A stretch of DNA of 64,000 bases from Colius striatus (lineage: Eukaryota; Chordata; Aves; Coliiformes; Coliidae), in the NCBI RefSeq assembly GCF_028858725.1, contig NC_084776.1, positions 2,418,001 through 2,482,000 of the forward strand, given 5' to 3'. Each line of letters opens with the position of its first letter. Positions within the stretch are counted from its first letter, which is position 1. The position numbers and the translations under genes are program-made. The notes below the pieces were generated by a model. That model searched no databases, was not told where the DNA came from, and worked only from the letters and a program-made list of their open reading frames with translations. Below, piece after piece: positions 13,001-25,708 of the stretch.

Positions 13001-16000
13001 TTTTTTTCTGCTGGGTCTCACCATTTCCATGCATGTAAACTGGCATAAGTTAGCCTTTCTTCTCTAACCGTTGAGTCAACTGGAAAAAATTCATCAGGAA
13101 AAGGTGGTTTCCCCATTCACAGCAAACCCCTGGGGTTTAGACATTAACTGGATCTTTATAGGTCTAATGCTTGGGATCTCCAAGGGAAAATGAAGCCACG
13201 TTGGTAAGAGAAGGAGTGGGTAAATCCAATGAGATTCCACAGAGAGACCATTACATGTTTGATAAGACTTGAGAGAGCAAATAAACGTGTTTTGTACTTT
13301 GCAAGCAAATAGGATACACAGATGTGCAGTCAGTGACACGGTTGTGTTGGATAATACCCTGTTTGTTCACAGAAAGGGTGAAAGATGACATAGGACATTG
13401 AATTGTTCTATATACCTGAGAAGAGTGGAGCTCGTGCCTCATTCACCATTTTTTCCTCTTCCATTCCCAAATACTTTGTGTCCAAAATCTTTGCTTAAGA
13501 TTCCAGGCTGCCTCATTTAGTCTTATTCTGAAGACAGCCCCCCAGCCAGTGACCAAGTTCTGAAAGAACCTTCAGTACATGCTTTCAGTCTTTGCTACTG
13601 CAGATGATGGATGTGAGGAGCAAGGTGAAGAAATCCTGAAGCAATGAACTGCAAACAGCCATCCATAGCTAACAGGAACTGTGTATAACTAACAATCCAA
13701 CGGCAACCCAAAAAGTTCTGCCAAAGAAAACTCATTTCCAGCACCATACTCCACGTGTCTCAACTCTCAGCAAATTAAGATGCCTAATTTAAAGGCTCTT
13801 TAATTTCCAGCTCGACTTTCAGATCCAACAAAATTGGCTGTGAGTGAAAGGTGAGCTCTCTCAGCTCTCAACCCATGCAGGGACAAAAGCCCTAAAATGA
13901 TTAGGAGTCATTAATCTGTTTTTTAACATCCACCTTTCACATGTAGCAAGACATTTGTATCACCATGTTGTGATCTACTTTCACCATTTAGGATTGTGGA
14001 TAACCTTTCAGAAATGCAGCAAACTTAAGAGGCATCTGTCATTGTGACATGGCAGTGTTCTGCTGTGGCAATTTGTCCTCAAAGGTGGCAGTGGGGACTG
14101 TGTGTTTGGGTTAATGAGGAAGACATCAGTGTAAGGGAGATAAAACTGACCAAGTAATTGCAGATTAATAAGGGTAATATTTTCTTATTGATCCCAAAGT
14201 TATCTAGTGATCTTCCACAGTTCCCATTCTTTGGATATCTCAAGGGAAAGGGAGTTAATGGTTAATAAAACTTGTCAGAGTGGTGAGAACATGCCCATGG
14301 AGTTGACATAGGGAACTTGACAATTCCTGGAAGGAAAAGGGTTAAGAGCCAGCAACTTACACATACAAAACTGTGTGACTACACTTTCATTCTCTTCCTT
14401 AGAGCTTCAGTTGTTAGTGTTACTAGCCTGCCAGATTTTCTAAGATGGGGATAGGCTCCCACTCAGCTGAACAGAGCAGGGTAAGAATGTCTTTGTATGT
14501 CTCTGGTTTGCAAACTTTTGGTTATGTAACTGTTGGATGTAAGCAGGAGGGCTCTCAGGGGAGCAGGTGTTCACAGGGTTTTCAATGAGTACCCTACTGT
14601 GGGCAGTCACTACTCAAGTCACCTACTTGTTGAAAAGCACACATGGTGCTCAGCCAACTTTGCAGCTTCCTTCTGCAGAGTCCACTGTGCTCAGAGACAG
14701 CAGCCACGTCCCTCCCCTTCAGGCAGGAATGAAACCTCAGCCTCCTTGCTTGGAGGTTAGCAGAGTCTGATGAGCTGATCTTTAGAAATGGTTGTTAGGC
14801 AAGGTGTGAAGGTGAGGAGAGCTGCAAATGATAAAGATGTGTTTCTGGTCTGCTTCTCTGCCCTTGGAGCATCTTGCCACCAGCCTTCCTGGCACAGCAG
14901 CATTCTGGCTATCAAGTAAGAAAGTGATAAGCTACCTTCTGGTGTTGTGTGCAGGATGAGGAAGGGGGTATCGATTACAGACTTGTGTTTCTTCTAATTT
15001 CACCATGGCTATAAGAGGGGAGATGAAGCAGAGACCTGCTTTGGCCTTTGACACAGCCCATGTTCCACCATGGGTAGCAATGTGGAAAACTCCCAATGGG
15101 AAAGGAAGTGGTAAGAAAGAGTAAAAAGTCAGTTGCAATAGGAAGAGCTAGAAAGCTTTCACCTTTTCTAAGCAAAATGAATACAAAGTACACAGCTCTT
15201 CAGCTTTCCTGCTGCCCTGTGTGTATTACACAACTTGGATCACCAAAGGGATTCAAATTGGGCAGCTTCACTTTCTCAGGTGATGTCTGGTAGTTCCTGA
15301 GAGGGAGATGATGTGAAATATGTGGGTACACTATGAAACCTCAGTCCAACAGCAGAATACTGTACCCAGAAGTGATTCAGAGAAGCTCTGTTAAAATCCT
15401 ACATGGTTCTCCTGCATTGCACTGTGCATACTGCATTTCTGCCAGTCATCGTTTATTATCACTGTGCTTTGTTACCTATCAGTGTGTCTGCTACAGTGAC
15501 AACTGCATTTATAAACTCAGAAGCATCTGATTCCCACTACCACCACACAAGCTACTGCTCTCCTTGCTTTCTCACAGTTTTTGCTTCACTGTGTTAGCTC
15601 AGATGAAAATGTCCTCAGTGCCTTCTATCAGCTTGTACCAGAACCTAAGAATTTGCCTGGAATCCATGCCCACAATGTAAAGGACAATATCAGAGTTTAT
15701 TTTCTCTCCAGGAAAGCAAATAAACTTTGTTAAAAGCAGAGAGTTAGATCATTGACCATTGTGGAAGGAAAAACACGGTAGAAACCAAGTTTAAGCTTCC
15801 CAAGAAGCCAACACTGCCTGTTCACATCAATGGTGACCCTCTGTGTTGATGGCAGGGATGCAGACACTCCCTGATAGGAGACTGGCTCATTGTACCATGC
15901 TCACGCTGTTTCTCAGCACTCTCAGCAATGTTTGAACTCAGTAATTCCCATCCTGGATGTGTGGATGCACTAAAGAGGGTCCTTGAGCTGCTGGAGCTGG

Positions 16001-19000
16001 TGTCGTGCTGCCCCACCTTGACTGGGAGAGCCTCAAGACCTTTCATAGGGATCACAGCATCTCTTCTCCTCCATGCCTGCATTTCCTCAGTCAGGAAGCC
16101 AAGCTGAGCAAGGAGAGCCTGGCCCAGAGGCACGTTGCCCGGGCAATCAGAGGAGTAGATGGCTGGCACAGAATGGCAGCCCAGCCCCGCTCGTAACTCC
16201 TGTGGGCCTGGGGAGGAGGCAGACTAATTAAATTAGCTGGCACCTTCCTAAATTTCCCTCAAAACTAAAATTGAACAGATGAGTAAAACCAAACTGAGCT
16301 CAAATTGTTGGTTAAACTTCCTGATATTGTTTTTGACTGATTATTTGGAGCAGCCCTCCAAGGCCCACCCACTGAAACACCTCTGTGGCTTGAGAAATCT
16401 GTCGTCACAGAGGAAATAATCTCCAGCAAGCAAAAGCCACGGCTTCCTTTCTTCTGCTAGCATGATCTTGTGCTGCTTAGTTGCTTTTCTGATGCCATTT
16501 TGTGCCTCCAGGCTAAATTCTGCCTTTCATTTGTGCAGATGGAAAAGGGAAGAGGGACTCCTCACCCACCCTCAGGCATCCTGCATTAAAATTGAGGCCA
16601 AACTGCATGTCCTGTGCTCTGGTTTGGCCTGATTGAGATGCACAGAGGGAAAGGATGGCTGCAGAAGGAGGCTCTCCCCTGTTTTGCACTAGGAAATGTT
16701 GCACCTCAGTAGGCATGAGCCATGTGCTTCTTTGTAATCACCCTAATACTTCAAAAGTTGGCTTTGATCCTCTGATATTATTTGAGCTAATGCCCAAACC
16801 TTATTAAGCAACCTTGTGACAGAGATCCGAGGGGAAAGGATTGTGCCATTTCCCATCAAGCATTAAAAATAATCATCATGGAAAGTCATAAAGTACCAAA
16901 GTTGCTGCAGCCCACAGCATCTGTGAGACCTGGTGATACCCTGGGCTGTCAGTGACATCGTGGCTCCCTGCACACGGAGGTTTCCCAGGGCTGCTCTTGC
17001 TTTTCACAGCTGGGAGAGGGTGCTGCAGGGAGCAGGTTTCTGGTAGGAGGCAGGGCTGGCTGCTGGTCCCTTCCCTGCCTCAGATCAGGCTGGCATGGGG
17101 TCACATTTGCTGTTTTGCAGAGATGTGCTGCCAGCCTGTAGCTCCTGAGAAAGACAGGCTGGTTACGAGAAGTTCACATTCCTCCTCAGACCAGAAACCC
17201 TTTTCTTCAGGGCAGCACTTTGATATATATTTGACTTGAATCTAAACACACCCTGAATCTGGGAGCCAAATGCCTACTGAAGCCATCAGTAATAAGCTCT
17301 GGCAGAGAGAACATTCAGCACCCAGGTTCTGACTATCTTGGTTTGACAAAGGCCAGAGATCACATGTAGAGGCAATCAGTGGCAAAGAGTAAAGAGTGAG
17401 AGAGCCAGCATGAGAGACAAAGAGAGAAAGAGAATGAACAGAGGCTCATCATGTCGCTTGCTACTGTACTGGAAGGTGCTTGTGCTCTCTGATAGCAAAG
17501 GGGACATCAAAACCCTTTGCAGAACAGAGCAGAGCAGAGCACAACGGGTTGGCTTTCCTGAGGGGGGTGACTCCAGTGCTCAGCATCAAGTACCAGCAAT
17601 GCCAATCACATCTGGGTCTTTTGTTGCCAAAAAAACCCCCACAAAACAACCCTCCAAATTTACAGAGCTTAGAAATCACCAACCAGCTCATCTTTCCTTA
17701 GTCACTCTCTGTGATGTTGGTCACTAGAACCTCCAGGTGAAGCCAAGATGGGTGCACAGCTAAGGTGAGCACACTTGAAAGCACAAGCAAATGCTGCAGT
17801 GAGCTGTTTGCTTTGCACTATTCACACTCTTCAAGCTCTGGCAAACTGCTTTTCCTATGAGTATGTCTCACTGTAATTTTTTCAAGATGAACTGGTTTGG
17901 ATAGAGTAAGTGTCTGTTCTGAATCTTCATTAGAAATGTCAATTGACTTTGAATCTTTTTGGAAGGTCCAGAAAGAAATAGAAGACTTTCAAGCATCTTT
18001 GTGCTCTTGGTGTCTGGAAGTGGCTTCTCTCACAGGAGAGAAAAGAAAAGATGCAGATCTATCTGAGTAATTTAGTCTGTGTAAGGTAATTTACTACAAG
18101 GTAACACTACAGTACTCAAAGCTTTTGTTTTCCAGCACACAAGTATCCCTTGACCCCGCTCTTCTCCAGCCTCAGTTGTGCTTCAGCTAACTTTTGTAAG
18201 AAGAAGCCTCCCTAAGGAGCAAATCCTACAAGTCAAAGTCATGACTTCCTTTGCTCATAAAAAAAAGAGACCCAGAAGACTGGATCAGCTGTCTCTGTCT
18301 CCTCCCTTTATATGGTCAGGCTGTTCCAGTGCTTTCATCATCTCAGGTAAAATTAGCCCTGTAGTAATTACCCTGGGCCAAACACACAGCTGGTGAAAGT
18401 GCACATATTTCAGAGGGGTGAAACCAGAGATGGAATTGGCAGGCACCATCCCCTTTTATAAGGTTAATGTAAGGAAAGCGATGGGACCTATTTCAGTCTC
18501 ACATCCACACCTGCAGACATACATGTGATGCTTCCACTGTGCTGGTGATTTTTCACTGCTAGAGCTTTGCACCCAACTTCCTGAGGATTGCTGATGCCAG
18601 TGTAAGGTTTTCCAAACCATTCCTCCACATCTTTGGAACACAGCAAGGTCTATGGGGTTTGGTCTTCTCTACTATCAAGCCATAGGTTTTGTGGGAGGGA
18701 GCTGGGAAACAGTTTGTGGCTGGTGGTGTGTAAAGGTGTGCAGGGCTGATGCTTTGTGTGATTGTGAAGAGCTGGATGGCTTTACCTGGCACTTCTCCAG
18801 AAAGAAAGATAAAATGGGAGGAAAGAGAAAGAAGATCCAATGAGACAAAGTGTTATGGGCCCTCTAACAGTTGCCAACTCAGGAGTGCCACTCTGCTCTA
18901 CCCTCTCAGATGAAACAAGTGGCAAAAGAGAGGTGGGTTGGGTTTTTTCTTGGCCTATGGAAAAAGTGATCCCTGAAGAGGTGTTGATCAGAATATACAG

Positions 19001-20235
19001 TGAGTCATTCCGAGAACTGCTGTGAAGTACTTACCACATTTTGTTTCCCGACTCACATCCTACCTCAGGTCACTCTGGAAAGCTCCCATTGAAATTGGCG
19101 GGGTCACAGCTACTTGACATGAGTAAGGCCCTTGACCTGGGTGGGCAGGGAAGGTTTCCCCTTGGTACACTCACTGGGGTCTTTATGGATTTCAACTTGG
19201 AGACCTGAAGAGAGCCCTACCCATTTATGCCTAGTTGCTATTTGTCAAGACACATTTGTAGCATGACTACCACATGTATCAGTCAAAACTTGTTCTAAAG
19301 ACACCCAATATGGACATTTAACCAAGAGAAGTGTTACTGGGGAGGCTTTGGGACAGTCTCCTCTCTTCTGCACAACAGTCCCATAAAGGCTGTCAGCTGA
19401 TTTTGGCACCTAGACCAAGCAGGAATCGTGTCGAATGAACATCAGACCAAAAATAGCCCCTCCCCTGTCAGGCAAGTTTGAGAGACACCCTGTGATCAAA
19501 GATGGGGAAACACAAGGAACAAATACAATGCCCAGTAGTCGCAGCAGAGCAGCTGCCTGACAGTTGTGGAGCTTCCTACACACGCCTCTGCGAAGGAGAG
19601 GCTGAGAAAGGATGTGAAGAAGGATGATGATATAGATGGTTCAGCAGATGTTTCATTGGAGCTACTCTCGTGCGTGAGAGAACACACAAAGCTGCTCAAC
19701 GGAAAACGTGCATTCGGAAGTGGACATGGCACTGAATGTGAGATAATTATTAAGGCATTTCTATTTTGGAGCCCTTCTGTGTGTAGTTTTACATAATAAA
19801 CGTTGGAGTTGCCTTTCTACATGCACATATGTCCCCTGGCCCAAACAAACAAGCAGCTTTTTGCTTCTTGTCACTGATACCTCTTGAAGTAAGTATCTTT
19901 GGCTACAAATAGATCATTGCCCCATTTGAAAAGTTCCTGGTGGAGTGTAGCCAGCTTTGACTGGCTATATATACCTAAGCTGGCAAATCGAGTAACCTCT
20001 CAGCTTTTGCTTCTATATATAAAGAGGAATGATATAGAATAAATCAGCTGGGTGGAGCAAATGTCAAAGGAATTTTTATACCAAAATAATTTCCTTTCTG
20101 AGTTTGATTTACTCTACTGAGTCAGAAGAGGCAGCTACAGGAAGCCCTAAGCTCTGGTCCTGTTTGCCTAGGATGGTCAGAGTTTGCTGACAACGGGTTC
20201 TCTGCTTATGTCGTGGTTATAACACTGTGCTGCTT
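10081..20235. other. Intergenic region between the KCNJ2 promoter and the 20 kb CpG block
   Basis: I find no convincing gene here. Open frames are short and scattered on both strands, without family resemblance or splice-site support. Small items seen are a 7-bp inverted repeat TAGCCAG/CTGGCTA at 19948-19967, and AT-rich MEF2/TATA-like runs at about 19964-19973 and 20012-20023. Regulatory elements for KCNJ2 may well lie here, but conservation data would be needed to see them. Confidence 0.6.
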
Positions 20236-20496
20236 AAGAACGGCCGGAGAACCCCTCGAATCCGTCATCAGGGACAGCACATCGTTGCCTCCCCGACCAC
20301 GGCGATGGCAAAGCTGACCGCTGAGAGCGAGAAGCAGAGATGGGGACTGGATGTAAGGGGGTCAGTCGAACGTATGGGGCTTTTCTCCCAACAGATGCTG
20401 TCGGGAAGGCTCTGGGAGCCCGGCGAGTGTCTGCAGAGCAGGGCAGCTCCCGGCCGGCGATGCGGGATGCTGGGGGCGGCGCGGCATCTCCGCGAG

Positions 20497-20515
20497 CGGC
20501 CACCAGGTGGCGCCA
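20497..20515 (+). promoter_or_regulatory. Near-consensus CTCF binding motif
   Basis: CGGCCACCAGGTGGCGCCA agrees with the 19-base vertebrate CTCF core consensus at 16 positions as I recall the consensus, including the whole CCACCAGG segment and the GGCGC segment. The motif reads on the plus strand, so in a loop-extrusion model it would pair with a minus-oriented site to its right. The motif contains CpG and could be sensitive to methylation. Occupancy is inference. Confidence 0.7.
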
Positions 20516-20518
20516 AAA
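20510..20518 (-). promoter_or_regulatory. E2F-type motif overlapping the CTCF site
   Basis: The minus strand reads TTTTGGCGC, a match to the E2F consensus TTTSSCGC. It shares its GC-rich half with the CTCF motif, so the two factors could not occupy the DNA together. Confidence 0.4.
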
Positions 20519-20672
20519 CGCGTCCGCGGCGGCGCGGCCGGGAGGCGGGAGCGTGCGGCGGGGCTGCGGGGGCGCGCCGGCGGGATGGGTATGTGCCGGA
20601 CCCAGAACGACGCTGGGCTTCGGGGACACAGCTGAGGAGCAGGTTCTACGGCCTCCCGGGTGACTTTGTGCT

Positions 20673-21146
20673 GTGGGACATGGAGCAAACCTCGACTGAC
20701 TGGTGGCAATGGAGCAAACTTCGACTGATGGGTGGCAATGGAGCAAACTTCGACTGATGGGTGGCAATGGAGCAAACCTCAACTGGTGGGTGGCAATGGA
20801 GCAAACCTCAACTGATGGGTGGCAATGGAGCAAACTCCGACTGATGGGTGGCAGTGGAGCAAACTTCGACTGATGGGTGGCAATAGAGCAAACTTCGACT
20901 GATGGGTGGCAATAGAGCAAACTTCAACTGATGGGTGGCAATAGAGCAAACCTCAACTGATGGGTGGCAATGGAGCAAACTTCGACTGATGGGTGGCAAT
21001 GGAGCAAACTTCGACTGATGGGTGGCAGTGGAGCAAACTCCGACTGATGGGTGGCAGTGGAGCAAACTTCGACTGATGGGTGGCAGTGGAGCAAACTTCG
21101 ACTGATGGGTGGCAATGGAGCAAACTTTGACTGATGGGTGGCAATT
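20673..21146. repeat. 29-bp minisatellite, about 16 copies
   Basis: A 29-bp unit, containing GGTGGCAATGGAGCAAAC followed by an 11-base variable tail ending in GATG, repeats in perfect phase. Unit starts are at 20702, 20731, 20760 and so on every 29 bases to 21137. This gives 15 full units plus partial units at both ends. No unit gains or loses a base. The differences I see are all transitions (AAT/AGT, TGG/TAG, and changes in the TTCGACT segment, often at its CpG). The minus strand of the unit has no stop codon in any frame, which makes long artificial open frames with a 29-residue period across the array. It is likely length-polymorphic. Confidence 0.95.
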
Positions 21147-22740
21147 CCACAGCTTAAAAAAAATCCCATCTTTCTCAGGAGCAATGTGAACCCCAAACCA
21201 CATTATCCAACTTCATACCGGTTTTACCTGATGTTTATCTGATTCCTCCATCATCTCCTCTGCCACACGGGGACTGAGCCCAAGAAAAGCTTTAAGTGAT
21301 GTGTTGTGATTTTAAGCTCCATGAAACATTGATCCACGCTCCTCATCCCAGACTAAAGCTGTAACTACTCTTCGTTTCAGTCTGGTTTCATTTCTGTCAC
21401 GCTTCCTCTTGTCTGCTTGGGAGTGAATTTGTTGTCAAATGCTTCCCTAAATGGGCCTCTTAGGCCCACCACAGAGACACCAGCTCATTCTGTTTGCAGG
21501 TTCCCAGCTCAAAACCAGCAAAGATTTAAGAGCTAAATAAAGCTTACGAGCAATTTTTTCTTCCCACGCAAACACTTCCGACGCCCTGAAAGGTACCTGT
21601 TTATTCCTGTTGAGAGTGTAACTGTGTAATGCCCCAGGTTCAGTAGGCAGCTGAGGTCAGACCTCCTGCACAGTGTGTGAGAAACACAGGGTAAACCGAG
21701 GGATAAATATGCCCCACATCTGAAAATCAGCTTCACAGAAAATATGCTCTAAATGACACATGATAACGGGGAAGGAGATGCCAGCTGCCCTAATGAACTG
21801 TGGTAGGCAAAGCTGGAAAAATAAGTTATATAATAATCTCTTATTATATTCCCTTTGCCATAAACTAATCATGACCCAGAACAATAGTGCTGCTCTCCAA
21901 GAGAAAATAACCAAGATGCAGCTATAATCATGATACAGGAGTCCAAAGCAGAGTGGTTTATATTTTCTCTTTGCTGCTAAACTTTTGCTTCATCTGGTAA
22001 ATTCTGTGGAGAAGAGGGGAACAGGGGAAGCAAGTTCCATCTGAAGCATCAAGAAATGCCAGTTGCTGCTTCTTGGTGGCTGAGAAGCTGCTGAACTTCA
22101 ACCCATTGGCTTGCTGAAGACTCAAGGAGCACGTGCGATGCTCTGGGAGAGTGTGAGGGTACTTGCATTTCACTTCAGCTCCCCGGACAGCCCAGAATGC
22201 AGCCAGCCAGTTACTTTTGGACTCATGTGTCCTTTCAGCCGTCTCACAAGGGCTGACTGATGGGTTAGGTCTGCATTTCTGCTGTGAGGATACCTGTGTT
22301 ACTGCTTTTGTTGGGTTTCTGAGAGGTTTGCTAGCTTTTGCATGGCTCAGCTCTGCAAAGGGGATGAATAAATGAAAAAAGCCAAATGGAAGTCCTTGGG
22401 AAACATCCTCGTCTAGAAAAGAGCAGATGGGTGAGGAAGATTCTCCCTCCTACTTACCAAATCACTTGCTTGTGACTTAATATCTTCCAAAGTCCAATGA
22501 CTACCCTGCACCTTATAAATCTTCATGTGACCTCTTAGTGCATAAGACATGGAAGCTGAATGTGGCTGGAGGGAACAAAAGTCAAATGTGCTGTCACAAG
22601 GTGTGTGGAGGGGGCATGTTCTTTATTGCTGTGTCTTTATCCATAAAAATGCAATGCATGCTTCACTCTACATTACTATACATAGTTTTTATACTGTGAT
22701 AAATAGAATTAAAACATCAGAGAAACCCAGGAAAAAAAAG
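21147..22740. other. Intergenic, no gene seen
   Basis: AT-rich sequence with only short open frames. Nothing recognisable as a gene, RNA or repeat family. Confidence 0.5.
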
Positions 22741-22925
22741 CCAGACTGGTTGAGACCTGTGGTTCCACCAGTATCCTGTCTCCAGCACTGGCTGGTATCA
22801 GATGCTGTAGATAAAAGTAGAAGAAACTGTATAGTAGCCTGTTATGAATTAACATGCCCAGGAGAGAAGTTTCTTCCTGACCCTCATCAGTTAGTGGTTG
22901 ACTCCCATGCCAAAGCATACATTAC
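22741..22925 (+). mobile_element. Ancient CR1/L3-like LINE remnant
   Basis: The stretch around GCCAGACTGG, GTATCCTGTCTCC, CACTGGCTGGTATCAGATG and GAGAAGTTTCTTCCTGACC follows the order of words in an old CR1/L3-type 3' tail that is widespread in turtles and birds. The same words recur in the copy at 43435-43640, in the same orientation. Divergence is high, so this is an old fixed insertion. A 195-codon plus-strand open frame at 22549-23136 runs through it and is probably accidental. Confidence 0.6.
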
Positions 22926-23299
22926 TCTACATGCTCACGTGTTTTTATCTATCTATACCAAGAAGCACGTGACAAAAGGCTCAATCAGACTCCTGGTACT
23001 TTCACTTACAGGAAAGTCATTCCAAGGAAAGAATTTCTTCACCGCAAGAGGCTCACTCAGTACAGAACCGGGAGAGGGAAAGGCAGCTGAGATTCACAGC
23101 TTGATAGGGGAGACTCCTTTTACAAACAGCACCTGAAAGAAGCACCTTTGGAAAACATTTGTGGGGTTTTGATTACGTATGTCAGTAGCATCCCGTCTCT
23201 CTGAGTAGCTTTGCCTATGTGAATAAGCAAATAAACGCATGTAAGTACTTGTAAAGTGACCAGTTGAGGTTTTATGTCTGATATAAACCCTTTTTCTGA

Positions 23300-23780
23300 A
23301 AGTCATAGGATTACAGAAAAAAACAGGGTTGGAATGTTCACAGCAAGGTTGGCCACCACCTCCCAAGAGCCAGCACCACAGAGGTCACATACCCCATACC
23401 CCCCCACTTGTCAGTGCTTTGCCTGCCTTAGGGCAGTGTTTCCTAATACACTTCAATCTCTTTGGCTTCAGTTTAAGCCCGTGTTGTCCTGTCCTACCCA
23501 CCAGATACACAAGAACTGTATTGTTTGAGAACTGCTTATTTCCTTACCTTTTTTTCCCCAGACTGAAACACCTTCAGTTATTTCCCTTCTTCCTCACTGA
23601 CATGTTTTCTAGGTCTCCAGATTCTCTTCAAGTTGCTTATTCCCAAAGTGTGGCACCCAACATCGAACAGAGTAACCCAGCCAAGGTCTCTCAAAGACAG
23701 AGAAGTGTGGAAAGATACTTCACATGTCTTGGAGGTTATATTCTCCTTTATACAATCCGGATGGAGACTTTTCCAACACC
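23300..23780 (-). mobile_element. Old CR1 LINE 3' fragment, minus orientation
   Basis: Reading left to right, the stretch shows the reverse complement of the CR1 3' region in the usual order. First comes AGTCATAGGATTACAG with a nearby GGGTTGGAATG, then TTTCCTAATACACTTCAATC, CAGTTTAAGCCCGTGTTGTC, CCCAGACTGAAACACC and CCCAAAGTGTGGCACCCAAC. These fit the CR1 reverse-transcriptase C-terminus and 3'UTR by order and spacing, with many substitutions and small indels. The element is 5'-truncated, as most avian CR1 copies are. Confidence 0.65.
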
Positions 23781-25708
23781 ACATAAGTACTGAGCCCCAT
23801 ATACATTTTCCTACATTCCTTCCCCTACATTCAGGGGTTTTTTCAAACTGTTTCCCCAATGCCTGCCAGTGCTCAAATCCAGGGTACAGTAAGATGTTTT
23901 CTACTGCAGTTATAGATGGATGCTGCTGATGATTCAGCATATAAAACAGGCTAATTAATGAGCTTCAGAATAACCACCTCCCTCCAGGCTTATTACTGGG
24001 CTGGGGTTTACCTAAAGGGATCACATACACCCAAAGACAAGTGCTAGCAAAATGGGAATGCAAGAGACATTAAAATAATGCAGCAATACTACTATAGAGA
24101 GTAAATTTCAGGAAATTAAGGTTCAGCACGCTGGTTTCTTCATTAAATGTGATGAGCTCATAAAAACTTGTAGTTAGTCAGAATGATGTGAATGACTCGT
24201 CAGACCTAATTTTAGCAGCCTAAAGTTAGCATTTCCACAACAGTCATCTCATCTCCTTCAACAGTAAGCGGGGAGGGATGAGCATTTCCAGGATAAACAC
24301 ATCTCGTTGCCTTCAGCCCCCTGAGAAGCCGGAGTAAGATGGGATCAACCTCCCACTGAAGAGTTCCAGTAACCACAGAGAGCCTTGACCAGTGGGCACA
24401 CGCTGTATTTCTTGACGACTGAAGTCAGGTGAGATAAATCCCATTTCTGGCAACCACGAATTCAGAGATAATGATTTTTACATCAGCACAGCAATTAAAC
24501 ACAGTGCAAATCAACTGCAATCATCAGGGGGAAAAAAAAAAGCATGATGAGATGTGTTGAGTACCGACAGAGATGTGCAGAGCGTGGAACTTCCATGTCA
24601 CAGGCACTTCAAAACCTTAACATTTTCCATCGTTCTTTTTCCCCCCCAAATCAAGCTGACAGCTGAGGATGTTGAATTTCTCTGTGAAGGATCATTTCTA
24701 CACAGTCATTTCAGATGAATGAAAATATTTCATGTTGACAAAAATCACTCTGCTCGGTCTCCAATTGATTTTTGTCTTTTTAAAGCAGCATAATATGCTG
24801 AAAGGGAAAGTGAGGCTGACATTCTGCAATGAAAGGCGTTCTTATTTAAGATATCACAGTGCTCACTCTAAAAACATGATCTTCTCTCTGAGGCTCAACC
24901 TGATTTTGCTGATTTGGGTTGGAAACTTGAGGTCTCGTTTTGATTTCAGAGCAGCTCAACTGAGACAGTTTGGAGCCAGATTGAGCCAGTCAGAGCCACG
25001 TAACAAAACCTTCATGCAGCCCCAAACCAGCTGATATACCACATGGCACTTGGGAGAGTGAGAAAAGCTCTCCAGGAACCCACTGTGGATCCCACAGGAC
25101 CAGGCAGAGTATAAATAGGTTTCCAAAGCTCCTCAGTAACACTGGGTACAGTAGCTCTTACCAGTTCACTCCCTTCTACAAAGGACAGCCCCATAGACTC
25201 GCCAGTGTTACCCTGGGGTGAAGGCTTCATTTGAACTGCTAGAGAGGTGCAAGGAAAGAGTCATTGCCTGTTGTGATGGTGGGGGAGTTTTAGAGCTTCC
25301 TAGGAAGACTGGGAACCAGCTTTCCAAATTAATTAGGCAGCTTTGAAAAGTCTGACCTAGAGGGCACACTACATTGGTTTTGCTCCCTGCCTGGATCATT
25401 ATCTATCCCTGGCTATGTCCAGCATCGATCCCTGCAGGGTAATAAAGTTTACAATAAGTTTGCTTAAGTACAGTAGCTGTCTAGTCACCTCAAATCTAAA
25501 CTGTGTTCTTGTGCCTGTGTTAATCTGTTATTGATACCCACACTAACCAGCATGAAGCTCCTTCTAACAGCTCAGCAATGTGTTACAATGTGGACATGCT
25601 GTCAGCAAGGTTTGCAATATAAATACTCGTGCAAATGAGTTCATTGTTTATATTCTAAAAGCTATGATGGGAGAATTTGTTGGAAGTGATTCTAATTGCA
25701 GTAAGAGG
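23781..25708 (-). other. KCNJ16: KCNJ16 3'UTR (proximal part) and flanking sequence
   Basis: This stretch follows the KCNJ16 stop codon on the minus strand. I see no canonical AATAAA on the minus strand in the first 1.9 kb; a variant TATAAA lies at 25647-25652, only about 60 nt past the stop. The 3' end is therefore undetermined. No other gene is visible; open frames of 60-100 codons here have no recognisable content. Confidence 0.4.

Larger units (their letters stand above)
20240..20665. promoter_or_regulatory. CpG-rich block between KCNJ2 and KCNJ16
   Basis: CpG dinucleotides are dense from about 20240 and peak at 20470-20580, in contrast to the AT-rich sequence on the left. The block contains a near-consensus CTCF site and an overlapping E2F-type site. 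It lies about 10 kb upstream of the KCNJ2 promoter and about 5 kb past the KCNJ16 stop codon, so it matches no known promoter of either gene. It could be an alternative or noncoding-RNA promoter, a CTCF-bound boundary element, or both. No strong splice donor was seen on either strand to choose among these. Confidence 0.6.

Noticed and set aside
20234..20920. 228-codon minus-strand frame with repeated CHPSVEV-like segments
   Set aside because: It is produced by the stop-free 29-bp minisatellite and the CpG-rich block, not by coding selection.
22451..22458. Strong isolated donor-like TTG|GTAAGTA on the minus strand
   Set aside because: No acceptor or exon partner was recognised; single donors of this quality are expected by chance.
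22549..23136. 195-codon plus-strand open frame
   Set aside because: It runs through an ancient LINE remnant and unrelated flanks, with no recognisable protein. Probably chance.
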